A stretch of DNA of 52,416 bases from a bacterium (GCA_030524675.1 JAUNGE010000023.1:1-52416); one strand, 5' to 3'; shown: positions 1 to 9,280, numbered from the stretch's first letter. Notes: generated by a model not told the origin, from the sequence alone. A program made the numbers and translations.

Positions 1-179
1 AAAATTGTTTTTGTTTAAAATTGTTTTTGAATTGTTTTGAAATATTTTTGCTGGCAGAAAGGTCACGGACAAAACCGTACAATATCTTAAGAAAAAATTT
101 ATATGCGTTTTGCCAGAAGATGGTGTATACTGTTACTAATCATGTACTGCTATTTATCTTAATACTAGGAGGTGTTTTT
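1..179. other. AT-rich leader upstream of response regulator
   Basis: No gene is seen. The first 30 bases hold two direct copies of AAAATTGTTTTTG (about 1-13 and 17-29). AGGAGGTG at about 167-174 is the ribosome binding site of the next gene. A longer in-frame reading of that gene from 21 is not supported by any ribosome binding site. Confidence 0.4.
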
Positions 180-875
180 ATGCAGACAATTCTTGTTTGT
201 GATGATGACAAACAAATCGTGGAAGCGATTGATATTTACCTGACCGGCGAGGGCTTCCGCGTTCTGAAGGCATACGACGGGTTTGATGCTCTGGAAATTC
301 TGGACAAAGAATCTGCCGACCTGCTGATTATAGATGTGATGATGCCTGGACTCGACGGTATCCGCACGACCTTAAAAATACGGGAGACGAGCAGTATTCC
401 CATCATTATTCTGTCCGCGAAATCTGAGGACACGGACAAGATTCTCGGCCTGAACATCGGCGCCGACGATTACCTGACAAAGCCATTCAATCCGCTGGAA
501 CTGGTGGCCCGCGTGAAGTCACAGCTTCGCCGCTATACCCAGTTAGGCAATATGAACCAGCATGGAAACAGCCAGGTCTACAAATGCGGCGGCCTGCAGA
601 TTAATGATGAGAACAAAGAAGTAACTGTGGATGGCGAACCAATTAAACTGACTCCCATCGAGTACAACATTCTGTTCCTGCTTGTAAAAAATGCTGGAAA
701 GGTGTTCTCCATCGACCAGATTTATGAGCAGATCTGGAACGAGGAAGCTATCGGTGCAGATAACACTGTCGCTGTACATATCCGCCATATCCGCGAAAAA
801 ATTGAAATTAACCCGAGAGAGCCCCGCTACTTAAAAGTAGTATGGGGAGTGGGCTATAAGATTGAAAAACAGTAG
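180..875 (+). CDS. OmpR/PhoB-family response regulator
   Basis: DNA-binding response regulator, 231 residues, normal length for the family. The N-terminal receiver domain (about 1-115) has the acidic cluster Asp8-Asp10, the likely phosphoacceptor Asp52 in LIIDVMMPG, Ser79 and the conserved Lys101 in LTKPF. The C-terminal winged-helix domain (about 135-231) ends with the usual VWGVGYKIE. The start at 180 is chosen because AGGAGGTG lies 5-6 bases upstream. The histidine kinase gene starts 16 bases after its stop, so the two form an operon and a phosphorelay pair. The target genes are not visible; the secreted protein gene at 3386-4363 is only a neighbour. Confidence 0.95.
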   Translation: MQTILVCDDDKQIVEAIDIYLTGEGFRVLKAYDGFDALEILDKESADLLIIDVMMPGLDGIRTTLKIRETSSIPIIILSAKSEDTDKILGLNIGADDYLTKPFNPLELVARVKSQLRRYTQLGNMNQHGNSQVYKCGGLQINDENKEVTVDGEPIKLTPIEYNILFLLVKNAGKVFSIDQIYEQIWNEEAIGADNTVAVHIRHIREKIEINPREPRYLKVVWGVGYKIEKQ

Positions 876-891
876 GAGAAGGAAACGTTTT

Positions 892-3213
892 ATGAAAAAT
901 TCACCTATTTCTTATACTTTCAAAAAAATCCTGCTTCTCTTTCTTCATTTTTTCTTTGTTGCCCTAGTATTCACAAACATTGGTATCCTCTACCACAACG
1001 AACATTACGGACAGGGGCTTTCCTGGCTGCGCACGGAAAAATATGAGGATACCGCCGCTTTCTCCGACCAGTTCAAAGATGACGCCCTAAAAGTCTTTCA
1101 ATATGCACAGTGCCGTGAAGCCTTTGAGACAAACGGCAAAATAGATTTTTCTAAGATTGTGGCAGAAATCTATTATGGACCAGACGATGAGCGCAGCTAT
1201 ACACTGAACGAATTCATTCTTTACGCCAAAGCTCGCGGATACTATCTGGATGTAAACTGGAATCTTGCTTTTGAGCCAACCTCTTTGTCTGGAACGGACA
1301 AAGAGAAGTTTCTCGTGGATTGGAAAGCCTATGACCCAAAGTACAACACGGATAATCTGGATGCCAATGAGACTATTTCTGCGGAAATGACTATGGAGGA
1401 TCTCTCCAAAGAAGTACTTTCCTACCTTGGTTCTTACTATTATGTGTACAATAATTTCATGAATTCTGCATCCAACTTCTATTTTAAGGTTGTATACAGC
1501 AATGATGACTTTGAATATCCGATTTTAACTAGCAATGTACAGCAGCTTTCTCTCGACCAACTGAAAGCACTGGGTAAATATCTGTATATTTCCAGCGAAC
1601 TGCCAAATGATGTCACAAACCTGACGCAGCAGATTCACTCTCTGAACGGGCTTGCAGAGCAGTCCTCCCCCTATTATCAGGGAAATTATGAAATCACTCT
1701 CGCAGTGGATACCTCCTATCCTGTCAAAGATGTGTATTGCGAGGAAGCTCTGAATTATGCGGCAATCCGCACACAATACGTGCACAGCCTCTACCTGAGT
1801 GCCGCGGGCCTTCTCATCTGCCTGGCTACTCTCCTTGCCCTGATTGCCTTAACTGGGCGGACCTCCTCCAACAAGGATGCTGTCATCCGTCTTCACGGTT
1901 TTGACCAGCTAATGCCGGAAATCTTTGTGTTCTTCTGTGTGCTGGTCACGCTGATAGCGCTGTATCTGTATAGGCGCATCGGATGTAAACTGATTCATAT
2001 TGTAGTTCCTATGGAACATTGGTTTTACTGGGAAAAAATCGGACAACTCCTGCTTTTCTATATTGTGGGATTTTTTGCCGGATTCAGCCTGCTGCGCCGT
2101 TACAAGGCCAGAACGCTCTGGAGCGGCAGTCTTCTGTCCCGCTGCATCCATACATTCCGCGTTTCCCTAGAACACAAACGTTTTTCCACCATCCTGCTGT
2201 TTTTCAGCCTGGCTTATCTGATTGTCAGCACGGCATGTATTTTGGGAGCTTTTTATCTGTATCTCACGTTTCCTGGAAGAATCATACGAACTCTTGCCAT
2301 TCCGCTCGTTCTGCTTTGGATTGGACTGAATGTATTCGTATTCCACCACTTTCTGATGACTTCGATTCAGAGAGATAAAATCAATTCTGCCATCAAACAG
2401 CTGGCGTCGGGTGACACCACTTACAAAGTGCCCCTGAAGGATTTCTCCGGCAAGGAAAAAGATATGGCGGAAAATCTGAACAATATCAGTTCTGGGCTGG
2501 AAACTGCACTGCAGGAAAAAGTGCGGAGCGAACGCCTGAAAGCTGACCTGATTACCAATGTCTCCCACGACATCAAAACACCGCTCACTTCGATTATCAA
2601 CTATGTGGATTTGATTAAGAGGGAGCATATCTCAGACCCGAAAATCCAGTCCTACCTGGAAGTTCTGGACCAGAAATCACAGCGCCTAAAAACCCTGACC
2701 GAGGACCTAGTAGAGGCATCCAAAGCCAGTTCCGGCAATGTAAAGCTGGATTTGATGGATATCGATCTGGTGGAACTCGTTCAGCAGAGCGCAGGGGAGT
2801 TTGAAGAAAAATTCGCCACCCGAAATCTGAGTCTGGTGATGGGACTTCCTGAGCACGGTGTCACCATCGTCGCGGACGGGCGGCGCATGTGGAGAATTCT
2901 TGAAAACTTATACAATAACGCCTTCAAATATGCAATGGAGCAGAGCCGCATCTATGTGGATGTATTCACCAAAGAGTCGTCTGTGTATTTTACCATAAAA
3001 AATATCTCTGCCACCCCATTGAACATTCAGCCAGATGAACTGACAGAACGTTTCGTGCGCGGTGATGTCTCCCGAAGCACTGAGGGCAGCGGCCTGGGGC
3101 TCTCGATTGCGAAGAGTCTGACAGAACTCCAAAATGGACAGTTTACCATTTATATCGATGGAGACCTGTTTAAAGCAGAACTCTGTTTTCCGATAAAAGA
3201 ATCTGCCCGCTGA
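892..3213 (+). CDS. Membrane sensor histidine kinase
   Basis: Sensor kinase, 773 residues, partner of the preceding response regulator. An N-terminal membrane helix (about 12-33) is followed by an extracytoplasmic region of about 265 residues. Then come five more hydrophobic segments (about 300-485), a HAMP-like stretch, the HisKA motif NVSHDIKTPLTS with phosphoacceptor His559, and an HATPase_c domain with the N-box ENLYNNAFKYA and the G-box GSGLGLSIAKSL. The layout resembles the large VanS-like kinases common in Lachnospiraceae. The ATG at 892 is chosen over an upstream TTG (862) because AGGAGAAGG lies at about 874-882. The signal sensed is unknown; a six-helix membrane part suggests envelope or small-molecule sensing. 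Confidence 0.93.
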   Translation: MKNSPISYTFKKILLLFLHFFFVALVFTNIGILYHNEHYGQGLSWLRTEKYEDTAAFSDQFKDDALKVFQYAQCREAFETNGKIDFSKIVAEIYYGPDDERSYTLNEFILYAKARGYYLDVNWNLAFEPTSLSGTDKEKFLVDWKAYDPKYNTDNLDANETISAEMTMEDLSKEVLSYLGSYYYVYNNFMNSASNFYFKVVYSNDDFEYPILTSNVQQLSLDQLKALGKYLYISSELPNDVTNLTQQIHSLNGLAEQSSPYYQGNYEITLAVDTSYPVKDVYCEEALNYAAIRTQYVHSLYLSAAGLLICLATLLALIALTGRTSSNKDAVIRLHGFDQLMPEIFVFFCVLVTLIALYLYRRIGCKLIHIVVPMEHWFYWEKIGQLLLFYIVGFFAGFSLLRRYKARTLWSGSLLSRCIHTFRVSLEHKRFSTILLFFSLAYLIVSTACILGAFYLYLTFPGRIIRTLAIPLVLLWIGLNVFVFHHFLMTSIQRDKINSAIKQLASGDTTYKVPLKDFSGKEKDMAENLNNISSGLETALQEKVRSERLKADLITNVSHDIKTPLTSIINYVDLIKREHISDPKIQSYLEVLDQKSQRLKTLTEDLVEASKASSGNVKLDLMDIDLVELVQQSAGEFEEKFATRNLSLVMGLPEHGVTIVADGRRMWRILENLYNNAFKYAMEQSRIYVDVFTKESSVYFTIKNISATPLNIQPDELTERFVRGDVSRSTEGSGLGLSIAKSLTELQNGQFTIYIDGDLFKAELCFPIKESAR

Positions 3214-3230
3214 TGCGCATTGTATAAAAC

Positions 3231-3260
3231 ATGTATAATCCAATGATGTATAATCCAATG
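3231..3260. repeat. 15-bp tandem duplication
   Basis: ATGTATAATCCAATG occurs twice head to tail immediately after the histidine kinase gene, with no mismatches. It is intergenic. Confidence 0.85.
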
Positions 3261-3264
3261 GCGT

Positions 3265-3326
3265 TAAATATGCCGTTCCTATCCGCGCAGTCATGAGACG
3301 CTGGATAGAAACGGCATATTTGCATT
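3265..3326 (+). terminator. Hairpin ending the two-component operon
   Basis: AAATATGCCGTT (3266-3277) pairs with AACGGCATATTT (3310-3321), extended inside by CTATCC/GGATAG. The 3' side is T-rich but has no clean T tract. It lies between convergent genes, so it could serve both strands. Confidence 0.7.
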
Positions 3327-3385
3327 TCTATTACTTTCTACTTTTCTTTACTACTTTTTATTTGCTTTTTATTGCTGGCTGCCTC

Positions 3386-4363
3386 TCAGTGCAGCACTCC
3401 ATTCTCGTCTGGTGTGAAGGTTCTTGGAGAGGTAAGCATTTTACCGTCTTCCGTCATATAGTATGTGTTACCGTTCACCATCACAAAACCAGTCTGCATT
3501 GCGCCAGACTCTGGATTTAAGTAATACCAGTTTCCATTTGAAAATACCCATCCGGTACGTCTTGCACCATTCTCATAATAGTACCAGCTGCCATTTTCCT
3601 CATTCCAACCATTGCCCTGTGCATTCTGAGAAAAACCATTCTGTTCCCCATTCTGCTCTGTATTCTGAGAGTTCTGAGAGTTCTGGGAATTCTGAGAATT
3701 TTCAATCGCCTGGAATGGACTGGATGGAAGCTCTTCCTCCTCTGATGCCATCTCGTCTCCCAGCTGTCCTTCCATAAATACAACAATCTTATATGCCGTA
3801 TCCGGCTGTGTATCTGTCGTCCATACAAGGAACTGTGTTCCTGGCTCCAGACTTTCCGGAACCACTCTGTTTCTGGTAAGGAACGGAAGCATCACGGTAT
3901 CGCTGTTAATGGTATACTCCTCACCGGAAACGGTCTCAACTACATAATTATTATCAGACTCCTTCACCAGAGACTCTACTCTTTCCAAAACCGGAACTTT
4001 GAAATCCTGCGGAATCTGAGTCAAAAGCAGAATCGCGTGGGTCTGCGGCGGCAGGCTCATCGTCATCGCCTGACTGGTATATGCATACATCGCCTCTCCA
4101 TCTGTAATATCATCAAAGCCGATTGGCAGTGCATCCACTGCATCCAAAATTTTTGTACTGTCCGAAACATGCAGAACAATCTCTCCTCTGTCCTGTGTAT
4201 TCAATAAGAGGGAAGTGTCTCCTTCTTTCGTCACCGTTCCATAAAACTGTCCAAACTCCGGTAATGGCGTATTTACCTCTGCCATAGTTACCATACTGCC
4301 TCCTGTCATCAACATCACTGCACAGGCTAATCCTGCTACTGCTGAAATCATTCTCTTTACCAT
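3386..4363 (-). CDS. Secreted protein with C-terminal cell-wall-binding repeats
   Basis: 325-residue exported protein. A signal peptide is evident (basic MVKR, hydrophobic core, cleavage near residues 25-30). An uncharacterised N-terminal domain follows (about 30-215), then a low-complexity Asn/Ser/Gln linker made of NSQ triplets. The C-terminus has about two aromatic/Gly repeats of the choline/cell-wall-binding type (GSWYYYENGARRTGW, GNWYYLNPESGAMQTGF, GNTYYMTEDGKM). Such repeats bind wall polymers in Gram-positives, so the protein probably sits on the cell surface. The repeated GAGTTCT-type DNA of the linker (about 3660-3710) should be prone to length change. The role of the N-terminal domain is not recognised. 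It is convergent with the two-component operon. Confidence 0.85.
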   Translation of the reverse strand: MVKRMISAVAGLACAVMLMTGGSMVTMAEVNTPLPEFGQFYGTVTKEGDTSLLLNTQDRGEIVLHVSDSTKILDAVDALPIGFDDITDGEAMYAYTSQAMTMSLPPQTHAILLLTQIPQDFKVPVLERVESLVKESDNNYVVETVSGEEYTINSDTVMLPFLTRNRVVPESLEPGTQFLVWTTDTQPDTAYKIVVFMEGQLGDEMASEEEELPSSPFQAIENSQNSQNSQNSQNTEQNGEQNGFSQNAQGNGWNEENGSWYYYENGARRTGWVFSNGNWYYLNPESGAMQTGFVMVNGNTYYMTEDGKMLTSPRTFTPDENGVLH

Positions 4364-4664
4364 AAATATATTCTCCTTTTTATTTTCTGCAACTTTTTCT
4401 GCAGCTCTCTTTAGAACTTTTTCTTATTTTTCTTTTTTCATAACTTTGCACAACCATCTTTATAGTACTATCTTTGTAGTACCACACCATTTATGGTTTG
4501 TAGTTGTAATTTGCGTCTGCGACGTATATATGAGTTGCATTTGCTTTGACGTATCAGTAGTATATCATATCATTTCAAAATATCCTATAAACAATTCATT
4601 ACAAATCCTTACAAATCTATTGGGAATTTTTTTTAAGTTTTCCACTTTTTTAATATTTCTTATC
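4364..4664. other. Divergent intergenic region, AT-rich
   Basis: About 385 bases separate the secreted-protein gene (minus) from the LysR gene (plus). No credible gene is present; a plus-strand reading of 83 codons (4446-4697) is low-complexity and has no ribosome binding site. TAGTAC-type short repeats occur at about 4463-4485. Confidence 0.4.
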
Positions 4665-4693
4665 TTTACATTAATGCATATTTTTTGTATACT
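4665..4693 (+). promoter_or_regulatory. Sigma-A type promoter for LysR gene
   Basis: TTTACA (4665-4670), a 17-base spacer, and TATACT (4688-4693), 56 bases before the LysR start codon. Confidence 0.65.
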
Positions 4694-4748
4694 ATGAATA
4701 TTAGTTATTCTATTTTAGAATAACTCTGTTCGTGCAAGGAGGAAAAGT

Positions 4749-5684
4749 ATGGAAATTTGGCAGTTGAGATGTGCAGTTCAGGTAGCAGAAGCAGGGTCGA
4801 TGAACAGGGCGGCAAAGGAGTTGAAAACAGGGCAGTCTGCCGTGTCAAAGACAATAAAAGAGTTGGAGACGGAAATCGGGTGTTCTCTTTTTGTGAGAAC
4901 AGCCAGTGGAATCCGTGTCACAAAACAGGGCACAGAATTTCTGATGTATGCCCGCAGTATTTTGGAACAGACGGACACCCTTTCTTCTCTGTATCAGCCT
5001 CTGTCAAAAAAAATGGAAGTTGGACAAAAACAGGTTTCTTTTTCCATCCCTCAGCTTGAAGAGATGGATTATATAGAACCGGCTCTGCAGCGCTGGTTTC
5101 GTGCATATGGAAAAGAAATCTCCCGTTTTTCTCTCTCATCACCGGATATAGAAGAAGCACTCTCTGGCCTGATTTCCGGCGAAACAAATCTTGCTGTATT
5201 CCGCATAAAAAATCGCGACCGCCTCTATTGGGAACACAAATTACATACAGCAAATTCAAATGCAGATACTCCCCTTCATATAAGCACTTTGTGGGAATTC
5301 CAGAAGAAAATACTGGTACACGCGCATCATCCACTTGCCTCTATCCATGAAATCCCATTTTCTGCTCTGCGCCAGTACTCTGAAATTATCAGCGATAAAA
5401 ACAGGGAGCCAGCTGACGGGCAATTTTCTGTCCCCAACCGCTCCCTTGTCTTCTCATGCCTGAAAAGCATTTCTGGCAGCTATACCTTTTCCGCTCCACT
5501 GCCGGATGAAATTTTGATACGTGAAAATCTGAGAGTAAAAGAAGTATCCTGTGAAAATGTCACATTTCCTGATTTTGCTCCAGAGCTTTTTTTCCAAGAT
5601 ATCGCTGTCTGGGCTGGTTCTCTGGACGATGCCTGCCGTCTATTTCTGGAATATGCAAGACAAGAAACAGCATCTTTTTTATAA
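4749..5684 (+). CDS. LysR-family transcriptional regulator
   Basis: 311 residues, usual length for the family. The N-terminal winged helix (about 1-60) shows the canonical pattern: EAGSMNRAAKELKTGQSAVSK, then a wing and RTASGIRVTKQG. The C-terminal substrate-binding domain is weakly conserved, with few recognisable ligand residues. The start at 4749 has AAGGAGG about 8 bases upstream and a good promoter. The gene stands alone; the target cannot be read, although LysR proteins often control a divergent neighbour, here the secreted-protein gene at 3386-4363. An 11-bp inverted repeat follows the stop codon. Confidence 0.88.
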   Translation: MEIWQLRCAVQVAEAGSMNRAAKELKTGQSAVSKTIKELETEIGCSLFVRTASGIRVTKQGTEFLMYARSILEQTDTLSSLYQPLSKKMEVGQKQVSFSIPQLEEMDYIEPALQRWFRAYGKEISRFSLSSPDIEEALSGLISGETNLAVFRIKNRDRLYWEHKLHTANSNADTPLHISTLWEFQKKILVHAHHPLASIHEIPFSALRQYSEIISDKNREPADGQFSVPNRSLVFSCLKSISGSYTFSAPLPDEILIRENLRVKEVSCENVTFPDFAPELFFQDIAVWAGSLDDACRLFLEYARQETASFL

Positions 5685-5692
5685 TTTCCGGT

Positions 5693-5753
5693 AGAGGCCA
5701 AGAAACACCACAAACCGTCTCCTGCATATGCGGACAAATCTATCTTGGCCTCT
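5693..5753. terminator. Inverted repeat between convergent LysR genes
   Basis: AGAGGCCAAGA (5693-5703) pairs with TCTTGGCCTCT (5743-5753), a perfect 11-bp stem with a 39-base loop. There is no long T tract; it probably terminates transcription from one or both sides. Confidence 0.5.
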
Positions 5754-5806
5754 CTTGACAGATACGTATAAACCAGCAGAATTTCTGATATTTCTACCCT
5801 TATCTT

Positions 5807-6883
5807 TCAAACAATCTCATCCGCAATCTTCAAAAACTCTCTCACTGCTCTCTTCATATACCGCGTCCGCTTATAATAAAAACTGACATTTCTACTGGAA
5901 TCCTGATGATCCAGGCGGTAGTACACCACGCGCGGGTCTGGTTTCTCACTTTTTACCAGCGTATCACTGATAAAGGAAATTCCCATACCCTGACATGTCA
6001 GATTATAAGCGGTAAGCTGTTGGTCCAGCAGCAGAATGATTTTCGGTTTAAAATGGCTGTGTATGCAAATCTTATCTGCCCGAATTCTAGTGTCATTCCC
6101 CTCTTTTAAAAATAAAAACGGCATTCTTTTGAACCATTCCAATGATACTGGCTTTACATCTTCTTCCAGATGTTTCCCCAATCTGATGTCTTCAGCTGAC
6201 AGCCACATATGAGACGTTTTCTCTGTTTTTTCCACATCTTGTTCTACCTTTTCTTAGGTCGTCTCTGTCTTGGAATCTGTTTCTTTTGTCTTATAACTTG
6301 TTTCGTCTGTATTATTATTTGTTTATTCTATACTATAATTTGTCTCTTCTATTTTATAGTCTTCCAGATATTTCATAGGAACTGCCAGAAGCAGATGTTC
6401 TTTCGCAAAAAAATGGCTCTCGTACAGCATGGAATCAAAACAGTAATTATCAATCACCAGGTCAATCTGTCCCTCAAACAATTCTTTCTCCAGCTGACCT
6501 GTATTTGTCTCCATCAGATTGATAGAAATATACGGATATTTCTCCGAGAAGCGCTGAATGATCGGCGGCAAAATAAAGGACGTAAAAAATGTCGTTCCTC
6601 CAATGGAAATGCTCCCTGTTTTTAATTCCTCTAAATCGCTCTTAAAATTATCAAAACTTTCCTCAATCTCCATCACCTTCTTGACAGACGCAATGTACGC
6701 CTCCCCACATTCTGTCAGCTGAATCGGGGTGCTGCTTCTATCAAAAATCTCACATCCAATGTTCTGTTCTACCTTTTTCACAGCTGCACTCAAAGATGGC
6801 TGCGAAATATATAAATTCCTCGCCGCTTTTGAAAAACTTCTCTCTTTGTACACCTCATACACATACTCCATCCCCCGAAACAT
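5807..6883 (-). pseudogene. LysR-family regulator interrupted by two in-frame TAA codons
   Basis: A single reading frame runs from the ATG at 6883 (GGAGG just upstream) to 5807 but carries two TAA codons, one at 6325-6323 and one 22 codons later at about 6256-6254. The first part holds an intact LysR helix-turn-helix (ERSFSKAARNLYISQPSLS) and half of the effector domain, up to HLLLAVPMKYLED. The second part resumes the effector domain at SAEDIRLGKHLEED and runs to the normal end. Between them lies a hydrophilic low-complexity insert of about 45 codons, rich in Thr, Glu, Lys and Asn. Total length is about 358 codons against roughly 300 usual. It is divergent from aspA, so it was probably the aspA regulator. 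It is either recently inactivated or makes a truncated DNA-binding protein. Confidence 0.8.
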
Positions 6884-6942
6884 ATGTACTCCTCCTTCTC
6901 CCTTCAATTTTTTCCCATTCATGCTTTTACCCTTTTCGCTTC

Positions 6943-6990
6943 TTTATCTTTTTATTTCTTTATCTTTTTACTTCTTTATCTTTTTGCTTT
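6943..6990. repeat. Three tandem 16-bp T-rich repeats
   Basis: Three head-to-tail copies of TTTATCTTTTTRYTTY (6943-6958, 6959-6974, 6975-6990), in the 5' region of the broken LysR gene. The period of 16 is not a multiple of three, so it is not coding. Confidence 0.75.
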
Positions 6991-7007
6991 TTCACTTTAA
7001 CGTTTTG

Positions 7008-7027
7008 ATATAGCTAAATATCTATAT
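7008..7027. promoter_or_regulatory. Dyad upstream of aspA, possible LysR operator
   Basis: ATATAG (7008-7013), 8 bases, CTATAT (7022-7027), located 21 bases before the -35 box of aspA and between the divergent LysR and aspA genes. The position fits an activator site. The assignment is inferred from geometry only. Confidence 0.4.
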
Positions 7028-7047
7028 TAATATAAAAATCTAAGTAT

Positions 7048-7076
7048 TTGATACTATCATAAAAGTGCTTTATAAT
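7048..7076 (+). promoter_or_regulatory. aspA promoter
   Basis: TTGATA (7048-7053), 17-base spacer, TATAAT (7071-7076), 50 bases before the aspA start. Confidence 0.8.
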
Positions 7077-7125
7077 AAAAGCAAGATAAATTTTGTATCC
7101 TTTTCAGAAGGAGATGGCATATAAA

Positions 7126-8562
7126 ATGGAAAAAACAGAAGAAAAAAAGAAATATCGTTTGGAACATGATTCTATTGGCACTAAGGAAGTGCCGGCTGAT
7201 GCCTATTATGGAGTGCAGACTCTTCGCGCATCAGAGAATTTCTATATTACCGGATTGACCATGCATCCTGAGCTGATTAACAGTGTAGCGCAGATAAAAA
7301 AAGCGGCCGCTATCACAAACTTTGAAATTGGTGAATTGGACCGTCGCCGCACGGATGCGATTGTCAAAGCTTGCGATGAGATTATCTCTGGAAAGCTCCA
7401 TGACCAGTTTATTGTAGACCCGATTCAGGGAGGCGCCGGTACCTCATTGAACATGAATGCCAATGAGGTCATTGCTAACCGTGCACTTGAGATTTTAGGT
7501 GAGGAGAAAGGAAATTATTTCATTGTAAATCCGAATGACCATGTAAATTATGGGCAGTCCACCAATGATGTGTTCCCTTCCTGCGGTAGAATGACAGCTC
7601 TCCGCCTAATTTGCCTAGCTCAAGAACAGCTTCGCCGCCTGTACGACGCGCTTCAGGAAAAAGCGAATGAATTTGACCATGTGATTAAGATGGGGCGTAC
7701 ACAGCTTCAGGATGCTGTTCCCATCCGTCTCGGCCAAGAATTCCGCGCTTACAGCAATGCAATCATGCGTGATATCAACCGTTTTGAAAACGCCAAGGAC
7801 GAGATGAGTGTCTTAAACCTCGGCGGCACCGCTATCGGAACTGGTCTGAACGCCGATGTACAGTACTTACACCGTGTTGTAAAAAATATCAGTTTTATCT
7901 CGGGTCTGAATCTGGTACAGTCCTATGACCTGATTGACGCCACTCAGAACCTAGATGGTTATGTAACCGTATCCGGCATCACAAAATCCTGTGCCGTGAA
8001 CCTCTCCAAAATGTCGAATGACCTGCGCTTGATGTCCTCCGGTCCGAGAACTGGATTCGGTGAGATCAATCTTCCAGCAAAGCAGAATGGTTCTTCCATC
8101 ATGCCTGGAAAAATCAATCCAGTTATTCCTGAGGTGGTAAATCAGGTGGCATTTAACATTATCGGAAACGATATGACAATCACAATGGCTGCCGAAGCCG
8201 GCCAGCTGGAACTAAATGCATTTGAACCAATTATTTTCTATAACCTGTTCCAGTCCATCGAGACTTTGACTTTCGCGGTCAAGACTCTCGTTGACAACTG
8301 TATTGTAGGCATCACTGCCAACGAAAAGCACTGCCGCGATCTGGTAGACAACAGCATTGGTATTGTCACTGCAATCTGTCCTTATGTCGGTTATGAAAAG
8401 GCATCCTTAATCGCCAAAGAAGCGCTTGCTAAAAATATGCGTGTCCGCGATTTAATCCTTCGTGACAAATTGATTCCAGAAGACCAGATTGACACGATTC
8501 TGGACCCGTTCACCATGACAGAACCTGGAATCCTTGGGAAACCAGAACCTCCCTTTAGATAA
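7126..8562 (+). CDS. aspA: Aspartate ammonia-lyase
   Basis: 478-residue enzyme of the fumarase/aspartase superfamily that deaminates L-aspartate to fumarate and ammonia in the cytoplasm. Diagnostic features are DSIGTKEVPADAYYGVQT near the N-terminus, the MGRTQLQDAVP segment and the superfamily signature GSSIMPGKINP. The last favours aspartase over fumarase when taken with the whole-protein pattern. The ATG at 7126 is used; AAGGAG lies 12 bases upstream, and an ATG at 7114 would sit directly against it. Transcribed alone from a clear promoter. The divergent LysR gene, its likely regulator, is broken. In an anaerobe the fumarate can serve as an electron sink or anabolic precursor. Confidence 0.93.
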   Translation: MEKTEEKKKYRLEHDSIGTKEVPADAYYGVQTLRASENFYITGLTMHPELINSVAQIKKAAAITNFEIGELDRRRTDAIVKACDEIISGKLHDQFIVDPIQGGAGTSLNMNANEVIANRALEILGEEKGNYFIVNPNDHVNYGQSTNDVFPSCGRMTALRLICLAQEQLRRLYDALQEKANEFDHVIKMGRTQLQDAVPIRLGQEFRAYSNAIMRDINRFENAKDEMSVLNLGGTAIGTGLNADVQYLHRVVKNISFISGLNLVQSYDLIDATQNLDGYVTVSGITKSCAVNLSKMSNDLRLMSSGPRTGFGEINLPAKQNGSSIMPGKINPVIPEVVNQVAFNIIGNDMTITMAAEAGQLELNAFEPIIFYNLFQSIETLTFAVKTLVDNCIVGITANEKHCRDLVDNSIGIVTAICPYVGYEKASLIAKEALAKNMRVRDLILRDKLIPEDQIDTILDPFTMTEPGILGKPEPPFR

Positions 8563-8581
8563 ATTCCAATTTTAGATACAT

Positions 8582-8662
8582 GCAAATATTCCACAATTCC
8601 ATATTGCAATCTGAGAATATTTGCTGCTGTGGAGCATATGTTGGCTTCAGGACCCAACATAT
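8582..8662. other. Nested inverted repeats after aspA
   Basis: GCAAATATT (8582-8590) is complementary to AATATTTGC (8615-8623), and ATATGTTGG (8636-8644) to CCAACATAT (8654-8662). They are non-coding and of unknown role; they may shape the aspA mRNA 3' end. Confidence 0.4.
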
Positions 8663-8693
8663 CTCTCACACAAAAATCTTTCCCCCTCATAAA

Positions 8694-8735
8694 GTGCCCA
8701 ATGATAACCTGCCTGGTTATATTGGGCACTCTTCC
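8694..8735 (+). terminator. Hairpin after aspA
   Basis: GTGCCCAAT-G-ATAACC pairs with GGTTAT-ATTGGGCAC (8694-8729), 15 bp with one bulge. Only a weak T-rich stretch follows. It lies between the convergent aspA and the gene at 8848-9144. Confidence 0.6.
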
Positions 8736-8847
8736 ATTTATATCAAGTATGCTATTTACGACCTCTATGGCTTTTATGGCCTTTAAGTATAGCATTAGCA
8801 CAGCATTCCCTAAATGTCTGATACATTATTTATTCATCCATACAATT

Positions 8848-9144
8848 TCATAGATTCTCTCTTCCGGAAATCTTTCTTGCCAGTCGAATTCCATCTTCTA
8901 CTCCCGTTTTATATAGAAAATTTTCGCGTTCTCCCTGTTCTTTCCAGATATGATCAAAACTATCCTTGATTTTTTCTGCCAGTTTGCTGCGCTCTTCTTC
9001 CTGCGTAAAATAGTTTTCCAAAAACAAATCCAGCATTTCTCCAATGTCGCCTTCTGTATCTGTTTTTCTCGTTTTATGATAATTCTCCAACAGATACATA
9101 ATTCTCTCAGAAACAATAAAATCAACAAACCTTGCGTCGTCCAT
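8848..9144 (-). CDS. Small hypothetical protein
   Basis: 98 residues, not recognised. The start at 9144 is chosen because TGGAGG lies 8 bases upstream of this ATG; an ATG five codons earlier lacks such a site. The protein is soluble and charged, mostly helical in appearance. It has DARFVDFIVSERIMYLLENY at the N-terminus and YKTGVEDGIRLARKI near the C-terminus. There is no signal peptide or membrane segment. It appears monocistronic and convergent with aspA. Composition and ribosome binding site support a real gene; no function is proposed. Confidence 0.7.
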   Translation of the reverse strand: MDDARFVDFIVSERIMYLLENYHKTRKTDTEGDIGEMLDLFLENYFTQEEERSKLAEKIKDSFDHIWKEQGERENFLYKTGVEDGIRLARKISGRENL

Positions 9145-9280
9145 ACAGTGTTCCTCCATTCCGTTTACATCTATATTTTATATCAACGTTAGATACCAGA
9201 AGAATGAGATACCAGAATCTTCTTTTCCTTAGTTTTTATTTTGCAAAATATTGAAAAAAATATACATGACTGCAATAATA

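Noticed and set aside
3650-3720. Possible CRISPR-like short repeats
   Set aside because: They are NSQ-codon repeats inside the secreted-protein gene, without spacers of constant length. No CRISPR array was seen anywhere in the window.
4446-4697. 83-codon plus-strand frame before the LysR gene
   Set aside because: Hydrophobic, His/Val/Phe-rich AT-type translation covering the LysR promoter, no ribosome binding site.
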